Assembly: GCF_026672375.1 (NCBI RefSeq)
Contig: NZ_JAPPRA010000001.1
Span: 1 to 64,000 of the forward strand
Reading direction: 5' to 3'
Length of the DNA: 64,000 bases
From: Caulobacter sp. SL161
Lineage (GTDB): Bacteria; Pseudomonadota; Alphaproteobacteria; Caulobacterales; Caulobacteraceae
Shown here: positions 21,378 through 29,322 of the stretch, one piece after another
How positions within the stretch are numbered: position 1 is the first letter of the stretch
How the letters are laid out: the number at the start of each line of letters is the position of its first letter
The notes under the pieces: model-generated
Told to the model about the DNA's origin: nothing
The model's database searches: none
Seen by the model: the letters and a program-made list of their open reading frames with translations, nothing else
Made by a program: the position numbers and the translations under genes

Positions 21378-24300
21378 ATGTCCCTCTCCCGAGTTCTGAT
21401 CGCCAACCGGGGCGAGATCGCGGTCCGGATCGCCCGCGCGGCGGCCGAGACGGGGCTCGAGAGCGTGGCCGTGTACGCCACCGACGACGCGCAAAGCCCG
21501 CATGTCGGCGCTGCTGATCGCGCCGTCGCCCTGCCGGGCGCGGGGGCGCGGGCCTATCTCGACATCGCCGCCGTGGTGGCCGCCGCCAAGGCGCAGGGCT
21601 GCGACGCTCTGCATCCCGGCTATGGCTTCCTGTCGGAGAACCCGGCCCTGGCCCGGGCCTGCGCCGAGGTCGGGATCGTCTTCATCGGCCCCTCGCCCGA
21701 GCACCTGACGACCTTCGGCGACAAGGCCGCCGCCCGCGCCCTGGCCGCCGAGCGCGGCCTGCCGCTGATCCCCGGAACCGGCGCGATCACCCTGGAGGCC
21801 GCCCGCGCCTTCCAGGCCGAGCATGGGGCGATCATGCTGAAGGCCCGGGCCGGCGGCGGCGGACGTGGCATGCGCATGGTGCTCGACCCCGGCGAACTGG
21901 ACGCCGCCTTCGCCGCCTGCGAACGCGAAGCCCTGGCCGCGTTCGGCGACGGCGGTCTCTATGCGGAAAAGCTGATCGAGCGCGCCCGCCATATCGAGGT
22001 GCAGATCGTCGGCGACGGCGATCAGGTGCTGGCCCTGGGCGATCGCGACTGCTCGCTGCAGCGGCGCAACCAGAAGCTGGTCGAGATCGCGCCCGCCGCC
22101 CTGCCCGACAACCTGCGCGCCGCCCTCGCCGGCTGGTCCGAGCGCCTGTGCGCCGGCTATCGGGGGCTGGCGACCGTCGAGTTTCTGGTCGACGCCGATC
22201 CGCATTCGCCCTTGGGGGGCGAGGCCTTCTTCATCGAGGTCAATCCGCGTCTGCAGGTCGAGCACACGGTGACCGAGGAGGTCACGGGCCTGGACCTCGT
22301 GCGGCTGCAGTTCGATCTGGCGGCGGGTCACCGCCTGGGCGAGCTGGAGCTGACCAACACCCCGCCGCCGTTCGGCGTGGCCATCCAGGCGCGGATCAAC
22401 GCCGAGACCCTGACCGCCGACGGTCAGGTGCGCCCGTCGACCGGGACCTTGAGCGCCTGGACGCCGCCGGGCGGCCCCGGCGTGCGCGTCGATGCAGGCG
22501 TCTCAGCGGGGCTCACCATTGGCGCGGCCTATGACAGCCTACTGGCCAAGGTGATCGTCAGAGGACGGACGCCCGGCGAGGCTTCCAGCCGGCTGGACCG
22601 CGCCTTGGCCGAGCTGAAGGTCGCCGGCGTGGCGACCACCGCGCCGCTGGTCCGCGCCATTCTGGCCCATCCGACCGCCGTAACCGGCGAGGTCACAACG
22701 ACCTTCATCGCCCAGCATGCCGAGACCCTGGCGGCCGAGGCCCAGCGCCTGACGCCCGAGACCACGGCGAGCGTCACGCACTTCGAGGCCCTGGCGGGCG
22801 CCGAGCCTGTCATTGCGCCGCTGGCGGCCACGGTCGGCGCCATCACGATCCGCGAAGGTGACCTCGTCCGTCCGGGTCAGGCCCTAGCGGTGCTGGAGGC
22901 GATGAAGATGGAGCACCTGGTCTGCGCCAGCGCCGGCGGGCGGGTGGTCAAGATCGCCATCCAGGGCGGCCAGACCGTCGCCGAGGGCCAGCCGCTGGTC
23001 TTCCTGGAGCCGGCGGAGGTCGAGGGCGCACTCGACGGGGAGACCGTCGAACAAGACCTGGACGCCCTTCGCCCGGACCTCGCCGAGGTGGTCGCCCGCC
23101 ATCGCCACACCCTGGACGAAGCGCGCCCCGAGGCGGTCGCCAAGCGGCGCAAGACCGGCCACCGCACCGCGCGCGAGAACATCGACGATCTGGTCGATCC
23201 CGGCAGCTTCCTGGAATACGGCGCGCTGGCCATCGCCGCCCAGAAAAGACGGCGCTCGACCGAGGACCTGATCGCCAACACACCCGCCGACGGACTGATC
23301 ACCGGCATCGGGACGGTCAACGGCGCGCTGTTCCCGCCCGAAAAGGCGCGCACGGCGGCGCTGGCCTATGACTTCACCGTGCTGGCCGGCACCCAAGGCG
23401 CGATGAACCATCGCAAGTCCGACCGGCTGATGGCGCTGATCGCCGACCAGAAGCTGCCGGTGGTCTGGTTCGCCGAGGGCGGTGGCGGGCGTCCGGGCGA
23501 CACCGACACCACGGCCGTGGCGGGCCTGGACGTGCCGACCTTCCGCAGCTTCGCCCAGCTGTCGGGCCTGGTTCCCAAGATCGCCATCGTCGCGGGCCGC
23601 TGCTTCGCCGGCAACGCCGCCATCGCGGGCCTTTCAGAGATCATAATCGCCACCCGCGACAGCAACCTCGGCATGGGCGGTCCGGCCATGATCGAGGGCG
23701 GCGGCCTGGGCGTCTTTCGTCCCGAGCAGATCGGGCCGGCGGCTCATCAGTGGAAGAACGGCGTCATCGACATCCTGGCCGATGACGAGGCTGACGCCAC
23801 GCGGCTGGCCAAGCAGGCGCTGTCCTACTTCCAAGGAACGCTATCGACCTGGACCGCGCCTGACCAGCGGCGCCTGCGCCACGCGATCCCGGAGAACCGC
23901 CTGCGGGTCTACGACGTCCGCGCGCTGATCGCCGGCCTCGTCGACGAAGGCTCCTTCCTCGAACTGCGCGGCGGTTTCGCGGCCGGCATGGTCACGGGCC
24001 TGATCCGGATCGAAGGCCGCCCCTTGGGCCTGATCGCCAACGACCCGCGCCATCTGGGCGGGGCCATCGACTGTGAGGGCGCCGAGAAGGCCGCCCGCTT
24101 CCTGCAACTGTGCGACGCCTTCGCCCTGCCGGTCCTGAGCCTGTGCGACACGCCCGGCTTCATGGTGGGGCCCGACAGCGAGGACGCCGCCGCCGTGCGC
24201 CGGGTCAGCCGTCAGTTCATCGCCGGCGCCAAGCTGCGTTCGCCCCTGTTCACGATCGTCACGCGTAAGGGCTACGGCCTGGGCGCTCAGGCCATGGCGG

Positions 24301-24614
24301 GCGGTAGCTTCCACAGCCCCGCCTTCATCGCCGCCTGGCCCACGGGCGAGTTCGGCGGCATGGGCCTGGAAGGCGCCGTCAAGCTGGGCTACCGCAAGGA
24401 GCTGGAAGCCGAGATCGATCCGGTCAAACAGAAGGCGCTCTACGACCAGCTGGTCGCCCGGCTCTATGCGGCGGGCAAGGCCACCAGCATGGCGGCGGCT
24501 CTGGAAATCGACGCCGTCATCGATCCTGCCGACACGCGGCGCTGGGTGATCGGCGGATTGGACGCGGCGGTGGGCTTGAGCCGCCCGTGGGAGGTGCGGG
24601 TGGACAGCTTCTAA
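21378..24614 (+). CDS. single-chain biotin-dependent acyl-CoA carboxylase (BC-BCCP-CT fusion)
   Basis: A 1078-residue multidomain carboxylase. The biotin carboxylase domain (residues 1 to about 450) starts LSRVLIANRGEIAVRIARAA and has the glycine-rich ATP loop GGGGRGMRMV. The biotinyl domain has the acceptor lysine 510 in EAMKMEH. The carboxyltransferase domain (about 560-1078) contains GTVNGALFPPEK, VAGRCFAGNAA and the acyl-CoA pocket MGLEGAVKLGY. In most bacteria these parts are on separate alpha and beta chains. The single-chain layout matches the described long-chain acyl-CoA carboxylases of some actinobacteria and alphaproteobacteria. The substrate (acetyl-, propionyl- or longer acyl-CoA) cannot be read from sequence. 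Confidence 0.93.
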   Translation: MSLSRVLIANRGEIAVRIARAAAETGLESVAVYATDDAQSPHVGAADRAVALPGAGARAYLDIAAVVAAAKAQGCDALHPGYGFLSENPALARACAEVGIVFIGPSPEHLTTFGDKAAARALAAERGLPLIPGTGAITLEAARAFQAEHGAIMLKARAGGGGRGMRMVLDPGELDAAFAACEREALAAFGDGGLYAEKLIERARHIEVQIVGDGDQVLALGDRDCSLQRRNQKLVEIAPAALPDNLRAALAGWSERLCAGYRGLATVEFLVDADPHSPLGGEAFFIEVNPRLQVEHTVTEEVTGLDLVRLQFDLAAGHRLGELELTNTPPPFGVAIQARINAETLTADGQVRPSTGTLSAWTPPGGPGVRVDAGVSAGLTIGAAYDSLLAKVIVRGRTPGEASSRLDRALAELKVAGVATTAPLVRAILAHPTAVTGEVTTTFIAQHAETLAAEAQRLTPETTASVTHFEALAGAEPVIAPLAATVGAITIREGDLVRPGQALAVLEAMKMEHLVCASAGGRVVKIAIQGGQTVAEGQPLVFLEPAEVEGALDGETVEQDLDALRPDLAEVVARHRHTLDEARPEAVAKRRKTGHRTARENIDDLVDPGSFLEYGALAIAAQKRRRSTEDLIANTPADGLITGIGTVNGALFPPEKARTAALAYDFTVLAGTQGAMNHRKSDRLMALIADQKLPVVWFAEGGGGRPGDTDTTAVAGLDVPTFRSFAQLSGLVPKIAIVAGRCFAGNAAIAGLSEIIIATRDSNLGMGGPAMIEGGGLGVFRPEQIGPAAHQWKNGVIDILADDEADATRLAKQALSYFQGTLSTWTAPDQRRLRHAIPENRLRVYDVRALIAGLVDEGSFLELRGGFAAGMVTGLIRIEGRPLGLIANDPRHLGGAIDCEGAEKAARFLQLCDAFALPVLSLCDTPGFMVGPDSEDAAAVRRVSRQFIAGAKLRSPLFTIVTRKGYGLGAQAMAGGSFHSPAFIAAWPTGEFGGMGLEGAVKLGYRKELEAEIDPVKQKALYDQLVARLYAAGKATSMAAALEIDAVIDPADTRRWVIGGLDAAVGLSRPWEVRVDSF

Positions 24615-24640
24615 GGGACCCGACGCCTTGCCATCCGACT

Positions 24641-24759
24641 TCCCCGGCGAATGCCGGGGTCCAGATCGAACCTACGAACGTCCGCGGGGGCGACTACAGC
24701 CTTTGGCGCAGACACCGCAGGCTCCCAGAATGAATCTGGGCCCCGGCATTCGCCGGGGA
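24641..24759. repeat. inverted repeat pair with 26-bp arms
   Basis: The arm at 24641-24666 and the arm at 24734-24759 are complementary at 25 of 26 positions, separated by 67 bases. It fills most of the gap between the carboxylase and the VanZ-like gene. It may act as a terminator for both converging transcripts, but it also looks like a dispersed intergenic repeat unit. Confidence 0.8.
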
Positions 24760-24786
24760 GGTCGATCTCTTTAGGTCCCGCTGGGC

Positions 24787-25152
24787 CTAGTCTCTGTTCA
24801 GCCCGTCACGAACCATGATCGGCCCAAAGAAGAACCCGATACCAAGAGCGTCGGCGACGATGTCGAACACGTCCGCGTCGCGCCCGATGATCGGCAGGCC
24901 CTGCAGGATCTCGATGGCGACACCGAAACCCAGCAGCACGATCGCGATCTTCCACCAGCGACTGCGCGGCAGGGCCATCGTCGCCAGGAAGGTCAGGCCG
25001 TAGAAGACGATGAAGTGCTTGGCCTTGTCCCAGGGGATCAGGCCTGTGGTGTCGTCGCCCGGCGCGAGGGCTGCGTAAAGCGTGAACGCGACCGCAGCGA
25101 TAAAGACCAGAAGGCCAGGCCAGCGGATCTTGCGGGGGACAAGCAGCGACAT
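24787..25152 (-). CDS. VanZ-like small membrane protein
   Basis: A 121-residue membrane protein with about four hydrophobic segments. The pattern WDKAKHFIVFYGLTFLATM followed by IEILQGLPIIGRDADVFDI is the VanZ-family signature (polar residues of D-K-x-x-H and the E-x-x-Q-x-x-x-x-x-R-x-x-D block). The family name comes from a teicoplanin-resistance gene, but most chromosomal members have no known role. It is flanked on both sides by repeats and has no operon partner. Confidence 0.85.
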   Translation of the reverse strand: MSLLVPRKIRWPGLLVFIAAVAFTLYAALAPGDDTTGLIPWDKAKHFIVFYGLTFLATMALPRSRWWKIAIVLLGFGVAIEILQGLPIIGRDADVFDIVADALGIGFFFGPIMVRDGLNRD

Positions 25153-25169
25153 TCGGGACCTTGGATGAT

Positions 25170-25291
25170 CCCTCTTCCCTTGCGGGAGAGGGTGGCCCGA
25201 AGGGCCGGGTGAGGGGTCGCGCTGGCGATACCGCGCAACCCCTCATCCGTCATCCTTCGGATGACACCTTCTCCCGCAAGGGGGAGAAGGA
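25170..25291. repeat. palindromic intergenic repeat
   Basis: The left arm TCTTCCCTTGCGGGAGAGGGTG and right arm CACCTTCTCCCGCAAGGGGGAGA form an imperfect long inverted repeat. Inside are further hairpins such as GGCCCGAAGGGCC and CATCCTTCGGATG. It lies between the VanZ-like gene's 5' end and the 3' end of serA. Confidence 0.7.
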
Positions 25292-25299
25292 GACAAACC

Positions 25300-26880
25300 T
25301 CAGAACGTCAGCGCGCGCGCTTCCTTGACGTGCGGCAGCGCCTGGATCTTGGCCAGCAGGGCCGCGTCCGGCGCCTGGTCGACGCCCACCAGCGCGATGG
25401 CGTCTTCGTCGGCCGAAACCCGGCCCAGGTTGAAGGTGGCGATGTTGACGCCCGCCTCGCCCAGCAGCATGCCCAGCGCGCCGATGAAGCCCGGCTTGTC
25501 CAGGTTGTTGACGTACAGCATGGCCGGCGAGAAGGCCGCGTCCAGCTCCATGCCCTTGACCTCGACGATGCGCGGGGCGCCGGCGATCACCGTACCGGCG
25601 AAGGCGCGCTTGCCCTTCTCGGTGGTGATGGTCACGCGCATCAGGCTGTCATAGGTGGGGCTGACTTCCTGGCGGCTCTCCGAGACGGTGATGCCGCGCT
25701 CCTTGGCGATGGCCGGGGCGGAGACCATGTTGATCTCGGCCAGCATCGGCTTGAGCACGCCGGCCAGGGCGGCCGAGGTCATCGGCTTGACGTTGAGGTT
25801 CGAAACCTCGCCCTCATACGCGATGTCGATCGCCTTGACGCCGAAGTCGACCATCTGGCCGGCGAAGGCGCCGATCTTCTCGGCCAGGGCCACGAACGGC
25901 TTTAGCTTGGGGGCTTCTTCGGCGGTGATCGACGGGCTGTTCAGGGCGTTGGTCACCGCGCCGGTCAGGAGGTAGTCCGAAACCTGCTCGGCGACCTGCA
26001 GGGCGACGTTCTCCTGGGCTTCATTGGTGCTGGCGCCCAGGTGCGGGGTAGCCACGACCTTGTCGCTGCCGAACAGCGGGTTTTCCTTGGCCGGCTCAAC
26101 GGTGAACACGTCAAAGGCCGCGCCGCCGACATGACCCTCGTCCAGCAGCTTGCGCAGGGCCGCCTCGTCGACCAGGCCGCCACGGGCGCAGTTGACGATC
26201 ATCACGCCCTTCTTGGTCTTGGCCAGGTTCTCGGCCGACAGGATGTTGCGGGTCTTGTCGGTCAGCGGGGTGTGCAGGGTGATGACGTCGGCGCGGGCCA
26301 AGAGGTCTTCCAGCTCGACCTTCTCGACGCCCATCTCGACGGCCCGCTCGGGCGACAGGAAGGGGTCGTAGGCCACGACCTTCATCTTCAGGCCCAGCGC
26401 GCGGTCGGCGACGATGCCGCCGATGTTGCCGGCGCCGATCAGGCCCAGGGTCTTGGCGTAGAGCTCAACACCCATGAAGCGGTTCTTCTCCCACTTGCCG
26501 GCCTGGGTGGAAACATCGGCGGCGGGGATCTGGCGGGCCAGGGCGAACATCATGGCGATGGCGTGCTCGGCCGTGGTGATCGAGTTGCCGAAGGGCGTGT
26601 TCATCACGACGATGCCCTTGGCCGTGGCGGCCGGGATGTCGACATTGTCCACGCCGATGCCGGCACGGGCGATAACGCGCAGTTTGTTCGCGGCGGCGAT
26701 GACGTCCTTGTCGAGCTTGGCGCCCGAGCGGATGGCGATGCCGTCATAGTCGCCGATCACGGCGATCAGTTCGTCCTTCGACAGGCCGGTCTTGATGTCG
26801 AAGTCGAGGCCGCGGTTCTTGAAGATCTCGACGGCGGCGGGGCTGAGCTTGTCAGCGATGAGGACGCGGGGAGCGGTCAT
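25300..26880 (-). CDS. serA: D-3-phosphoglycerate dehydrogenase
   Basis: First committed enzyme of serine synthesis, oxidising 3-phosphoglycerate with NAD. It is 526 residues from the ATG at 26880 (MTAPRVLIADKLSPAAVEIF), the long form with the intervening ASB and C-terminal ACT domains. The NAD-binding motif is LGLIGAGNIGGIVADRA; the catalytic arginine (NCARGGLVDE) and GGAAFDVF region follow. The C-terminal ACT region reads KPGFIGALGMLLGEAGVNIATFNLGR. It lies 136 bp after serC, with a palindromic repeat between, in a probable serC-serA operon. Confidence 0.97.
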   Translation of the reverse strand: MTAPRVLIADKLSPAAVEIFKNRGLDFDIKTGLSKDELIAVIGDYDGIAIRSGAKLDKDVIAAANKLRVIARAGIGVDNVDIPAATAKGIVVMNTPFGNSITTAEHAIAMMFALARQIPAADVSTQAGKWEKNRFMGVELYAKTLGLIGAGNIGGIVADRALGLKMKVVAYDPFLSPERAVEMGVEKVELEDLLARADVITLHTPLTDKTRNILSAENLAKTKKGVMIVNCARGGLVDEAALRKLLDEGHVGGAAFDVFTVEPAKENPLFGSDKVVATPHLGASTNEAQENVALQVAEQVSDYLLTGAVTNALNSPSITAEEAPKLKPFVALAEKIGAFAGQMVDFGVKAIDIAYEGEVSNLNVKPMTSAALAGVLKPMLAEINMVSAPAIAKERGITVSESRQEVSPTYDSLMRVTITTEKGKRAFAGTVIAGAPRIVEVKGMELDAAFSPAMLYVNNLDKPGFIGALGMLLGEAGVNIATFNLGRVSADEDAIALVGVDQAPDAALLAKIQALPHVKEARALTF

Positions 26881-26907
26881 GGGGATGTGTCCAGTTTCAG
26901 GTAGCCG

Positions 26908-26990
26908 CCCTCGTCCTTCGACAGGCTCAGGATGAGGGCTACTGAAGGGCGGGTCTGAAATCCTCATCCTGAGCTTGTCGAAGGACGAGG
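26908..26990. repeat. dispersed inverted repeat (serC-serA spacer)
   Basis: Two inverted arms of about 29 bases (26908-26938 and 26962-26990) built on the unit CTTCGACAGGCTCAGGATGAG. A related copy lies at 58353-58436. Translated, such units give the peptide PEPVEGR, seen in the serA frame upstream of its real start. Confidence 0.85.
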
Positions 26991-27016
26991 ATTTCAGCCG
27001 CTGTGCGGAGAAGGCT

Positions 27017-28192
27017 TTAAGCGGCGGCCAGTTCGGCCGAGACGATGGCGAAGGCCCAGTCGAGCCAGGGCGTCAGGGCCTCGAGGTCCGAAGCCTCGAC
27101 CGTGGCGCCGCACCAGATGCGCAGGCCGGCCGGAGCGTCGCGATAGCCGCCGATGTCGAGGGCCGCGCCCTCCTTCTCGAGCAGGCTGGCCAGCTTCTTG
27201 GCGAAGTCGGCTTGGGCGTCTTCCGGCAGGGCGCAGATCGCGGGATCGACGACCTTCAGGCACACCGAGGTGTTGGAGCGGATCTCCGGCGTGGCGGCCA
27301 GGAAATCGACCCACGGGGTCTTGGCGACCCAGTCAGCCAGGACCTTCAGGTTCTGGTCGGCGCGGGCCTGCATGGCTTGCAGACCGCCGATGGACGAAGC
27401 CCACTTCAGGGCGTCCAGGGCGTCTTCCACGCAGAGCATCGACGGGGTGTTGATGGTCGCGCCTTCGAAGATGTCGGCGGCGATCTTCCCGTTCTTGGTC
27501 ATGCGGAACAGCTTCGGCATCGGCCAGGCCGGCGTGTAGCTTTCCAGGCGGGCCACAGCGCGCGGCGACAGGATCAGGACGCCGTGCGCGCCCTCGCCGC
27601 CCAGCGCCTTCTGCCAGGAGAAGGTCACGACATCGAGCTTGGTCCAGTCCAGATCCTGGGCGAAGGCCGCCGAGGTGGCGTCGCAGATGGTGATGCCCTC
27701 ACGCTCGGCCGAGATGAAGTCGGCGTTGGGCACGCGCACGCCCGAGGTCGTGCCGTTCCAGGTGAAGACCAGATCCTTGGCCGGATCGACCTTGGACGTG
27801 TCGGGCAGCTGGCCGTACGGGGCGCTCAGCACCTCGACGTCGGGCAGCTTCAGTTGCTTGGTGACGTCCGTGACCCAATCCTTGCCGAAGGACTCGAAGG
27901 CCAGCAGCTGCACGGGGCGCGCGCCCAGCATCGACCACATCGCCATTTCGACGGCGCCGGTGTCCGAACCGGCGACGATGCCGATCAGGAAGTCGGCCGG
28001 GACCTCCAGCACTTCGCGCGTCTGGTCGATGGCGGCCTTCAGGCGCGCCTTGCCCAGCTTGGAGCGGTGCGAGCGACCCAGGACGGCGTTTCTAAGATTT
28101 TCGGGGGTCCAGCCCGGCCTTTTGGCACAAGGTCCGGAAGAGAACTCGGGGCGAGCCGGGCGGATCGCCGGCTTGGCGAGGGTCGTGGTCAT
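27017..28192 (-). CDS. serC: phosphoserine aminotransferase
   Basis: PLP enzyme converting 3-phosphohydroxypyruvate and glutamate to phosphoserine. It is 391 residues from the ATG at 28192 ([20 protein letters not shown]), which has GGGAG about eight bases upstream. The PLP lysine lies in [19 protein letters not shown]. It is of the longer subgroup common in alphaproteobacteria and archaea rather than the E. coli type of ~360 residues. It leads the serC-serA operon and is preceded by a structured leader. Confidence 0.95.
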   Translation of the reverse strand: MTTTLAKPAIRPARPEFSSGPCAKRPGWTPENLRNAVLGRSHRSKLGKARLKAAIDQTREVLEVPADFLIGIVAGSDTGAVEMAMWSMLGARPVQLLAFESFGKDWVTDVTKQLKLPDVEVLSAPYGQLPDTSKVDPAKDLVFTWNGTTSGVRVPNADFISAEREGITICDATSAAFAQDLDWTKLDVVTFSWQKALGGEGAHGVLILSPRAVARLESYTPAWPMPKLFRMTKNGKIAADIFEGATINTPSMLCVEDALDALKWASSIGGLQAMQARADQNLKVLADWVAKTPWVDFLAATPEIRSNTSVCLKVVDPAICALPEDAQADFAKKLASLLEKEGAALDIGGYRDAPAGLRIWCGATVEASDLEALTPWLDWAFAIVSAELAAA

Positions 28193-28195
28193 AGC

Positions 28196-28255
28196 GATGT
28201 CTCCCATCCTTACAGATGGACTGCGCCCCGTTGGGGGGGCGTGGCCCGCCGGCGA
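28196..28255 (-). ncRNA. candidate serC-motif RNA leader
   Basis: Immediately upstream of serC, the minus strand carries two adjacent hairpins: GCCCC-CCAAC-GGGGC, then CCATC-TGTAAG-GATGG. The second runs straight into the Shine-Dalgarno GGGAG. A two-hairpin serC motif upstream of serC-serA operons is known in Alphaproteobacteria. Position and architecture fit; no covariance-model search was done. Confidence 0.5.
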
Positions 28256-28327
28256 GAAACCGCGTCTGGAGGGGAATTGCAAGGAGAGATTTGTCGCGGA
28301 GGCGCGAAAACCACCCGCTGCAGGGAA

Positions 28328-28750
28328 TTATTTGTCCGCGCGACGAGCGGCAAGGATGACGCCGACCAGCAGACAGCAGAGAACGCCGAGCGTCACTAGA
28401 TTGTTTACGGTGGCGTAGAGCTTGTCGTAGCTCTTGTTGGCGACAAGGTAGTAGGCGTGAAGGCTGAACTGCACACCTTGCAATAGGACTGCGACACCTA
28501 GCCAAGCGGTCGTATGGCGCAATGCGAGAAGCAAGAGCCCCAAGGCTAACGCGCCATCGAGCGCCAGATAAACCCCGCGCACGGTGTTCGTATCTGGGAT
28601 AAAGCCCGACAGGGTGAACCCTATGGTTACGAGAAGGACTAAGAGCGCCCCTCGCCTTTCGGCCTCGCCTCCCCACCGCCGAGCGGTGAAAAAAGCTACA
28701 GCCAGGAGAAGCCAACCGGTCAGTACGAGGATTTGAAGGTGGGCGAACAT
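28328..28750 (-). CDS. small integral membrane protein, function unknown
   Basis: A 140-residue hydrophobic protein with four predicted membrane segments: LQILVLTGWLLLAVAFFTA near the N-terminus, GALLVLLVTIGFTLSGFI, LDGALALGLLLLAL and LVTLGVLCCLLVGVILAA at the C-terminus. It ends in a short basic tail. It does not resemble a named family to me. Codon use is less GC-biased than its neighbours, so it may be a recent or poorly conserved gene. It lies between serC and the small protein at 28821. Confidence 0.6.
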   Translation of the reverse strand: MFAHLQILVLTGWLLLAVAFFTARRWGGEAERRGALLVLLVTIGFTLSGFIPDTNTVRGVYLALDGALALGLLLLALRHTTAWLGVAVLLQGVQFSLHAYYLVANKSYDKLYATVNNLVTLGVLCCLLVGVILAARRADK

Positions 28751-28759
28751 AAGAGCTAA

Positions 28760-28781
28760 GCCTCTAACCGAGATTAGAGGC
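28760..28781. terminator. hairpin downstream of the 28821-29150 gene
   Basis: GCCTCTAA (28760-28767) and TTAGAGGC (28774-28781) form a perfect 8-bp stem around six bases. On the minus strand it follows the end of the 109-residue gene and precedes the next start by nine bases. It has no T-tract, so it could be a terminator or a leader hairpin. Confidence 0.4.
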
Positions 28782-28820
28782 CTAGAGTGTTAAACTATCG
28801 CAATGTGCGATCACGAAAAC

Positions 28821-29150
28821 TTAGACAACCTCACGGAGGCCTTGCGGCGGCGGAAGCTGCTCTTCCTTGATCAGGCCACCCATGCGAGTGCGAATGCCAA
28901 CGCGCAGGCGCGTTTCATCCAGTTGGCTATGAGCCTCGACGAGGGCGCTGCGGGCCGCCGCCAGGGCTTGGATCGCGTCGGCGACCTTCGAGCAAGCCGC
29001 GTCGCCGACCGTGGCCGAAAGACCCAGATCCTTACGAGCCTGCATCAGCTCGGCCATCATGCCGGAAACCTCGATCATCGCAGCGTCAACAGCCGCTTCC
29101 GTCGCGAACAACTTGGTCGCCACGCGTTGAGCAACAAAAACCTTTTCCAC
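28821..29150 (-). CDS. small helical protein, function unknown
   Basis: A 109-residue soluble protein, almost entirely predicted helix, with alanine-rich heptad-like stretches (VAQRVATKLFATEAAVDAAM and ALAAARSALVEAHSQLDETR). This suggests a helical bundle or coiled coil. The GTG start at 29150 has a strong GGAGG five bases upstream. A near-consensus CtrA-like motif lies just before that. I do not recognise the family. It is divergent from the hybrid kinase at 29323. Confidence 0.75.
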   Translation of the reverse strand: MEKVFVAQRVATKLFATEAAVDAAMIEVSGMMAELMQARKDLGLSATVGDAACSKVADAIQALAAARSALVEAHSQLDETRLRVGIRTRMGGLIKEEQLPPPQGLREVV

Positions 29151-29161
29151 GCCCGCCTCCA

Positions 29162-29177
29162 GTTAATGAAACACTAA
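29162..29177 (-). promoter_or_regulatory. CtrA-like motif before the 109-residue gene
   Basis: On the minus strand TTAG, seven bases, TTAAC: one mismatch from TTAA-N7-TTAAC. It ends just upstream of the GGAGG ribosome-binding site of the gene starting at 29150, and about 145 bp from the divergent kinase. Confidence 0.35.
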
Positions 29178-29322
29178 TGAAAAAGGTAAACGAAATGTTA
29201 AAGCGAAGGCAACGCAAAAATGTGCGTTAGCGTTGTTTTGTCGCGCAACTCTCCTTTCGGATGGAAGCGAAGCGTTAGGAACATTCAGGCATACTCTCGC
29301 CAAGAGTGAAGTGCTGGGTGCG

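Noticed and set aside
24787..25152. Glycopeptide resistance from the VanZ-like gene
   Set aside because: No vanA/H/X genes; chromosomal VanZ-like proteins are widespread and mostly of unknown role.
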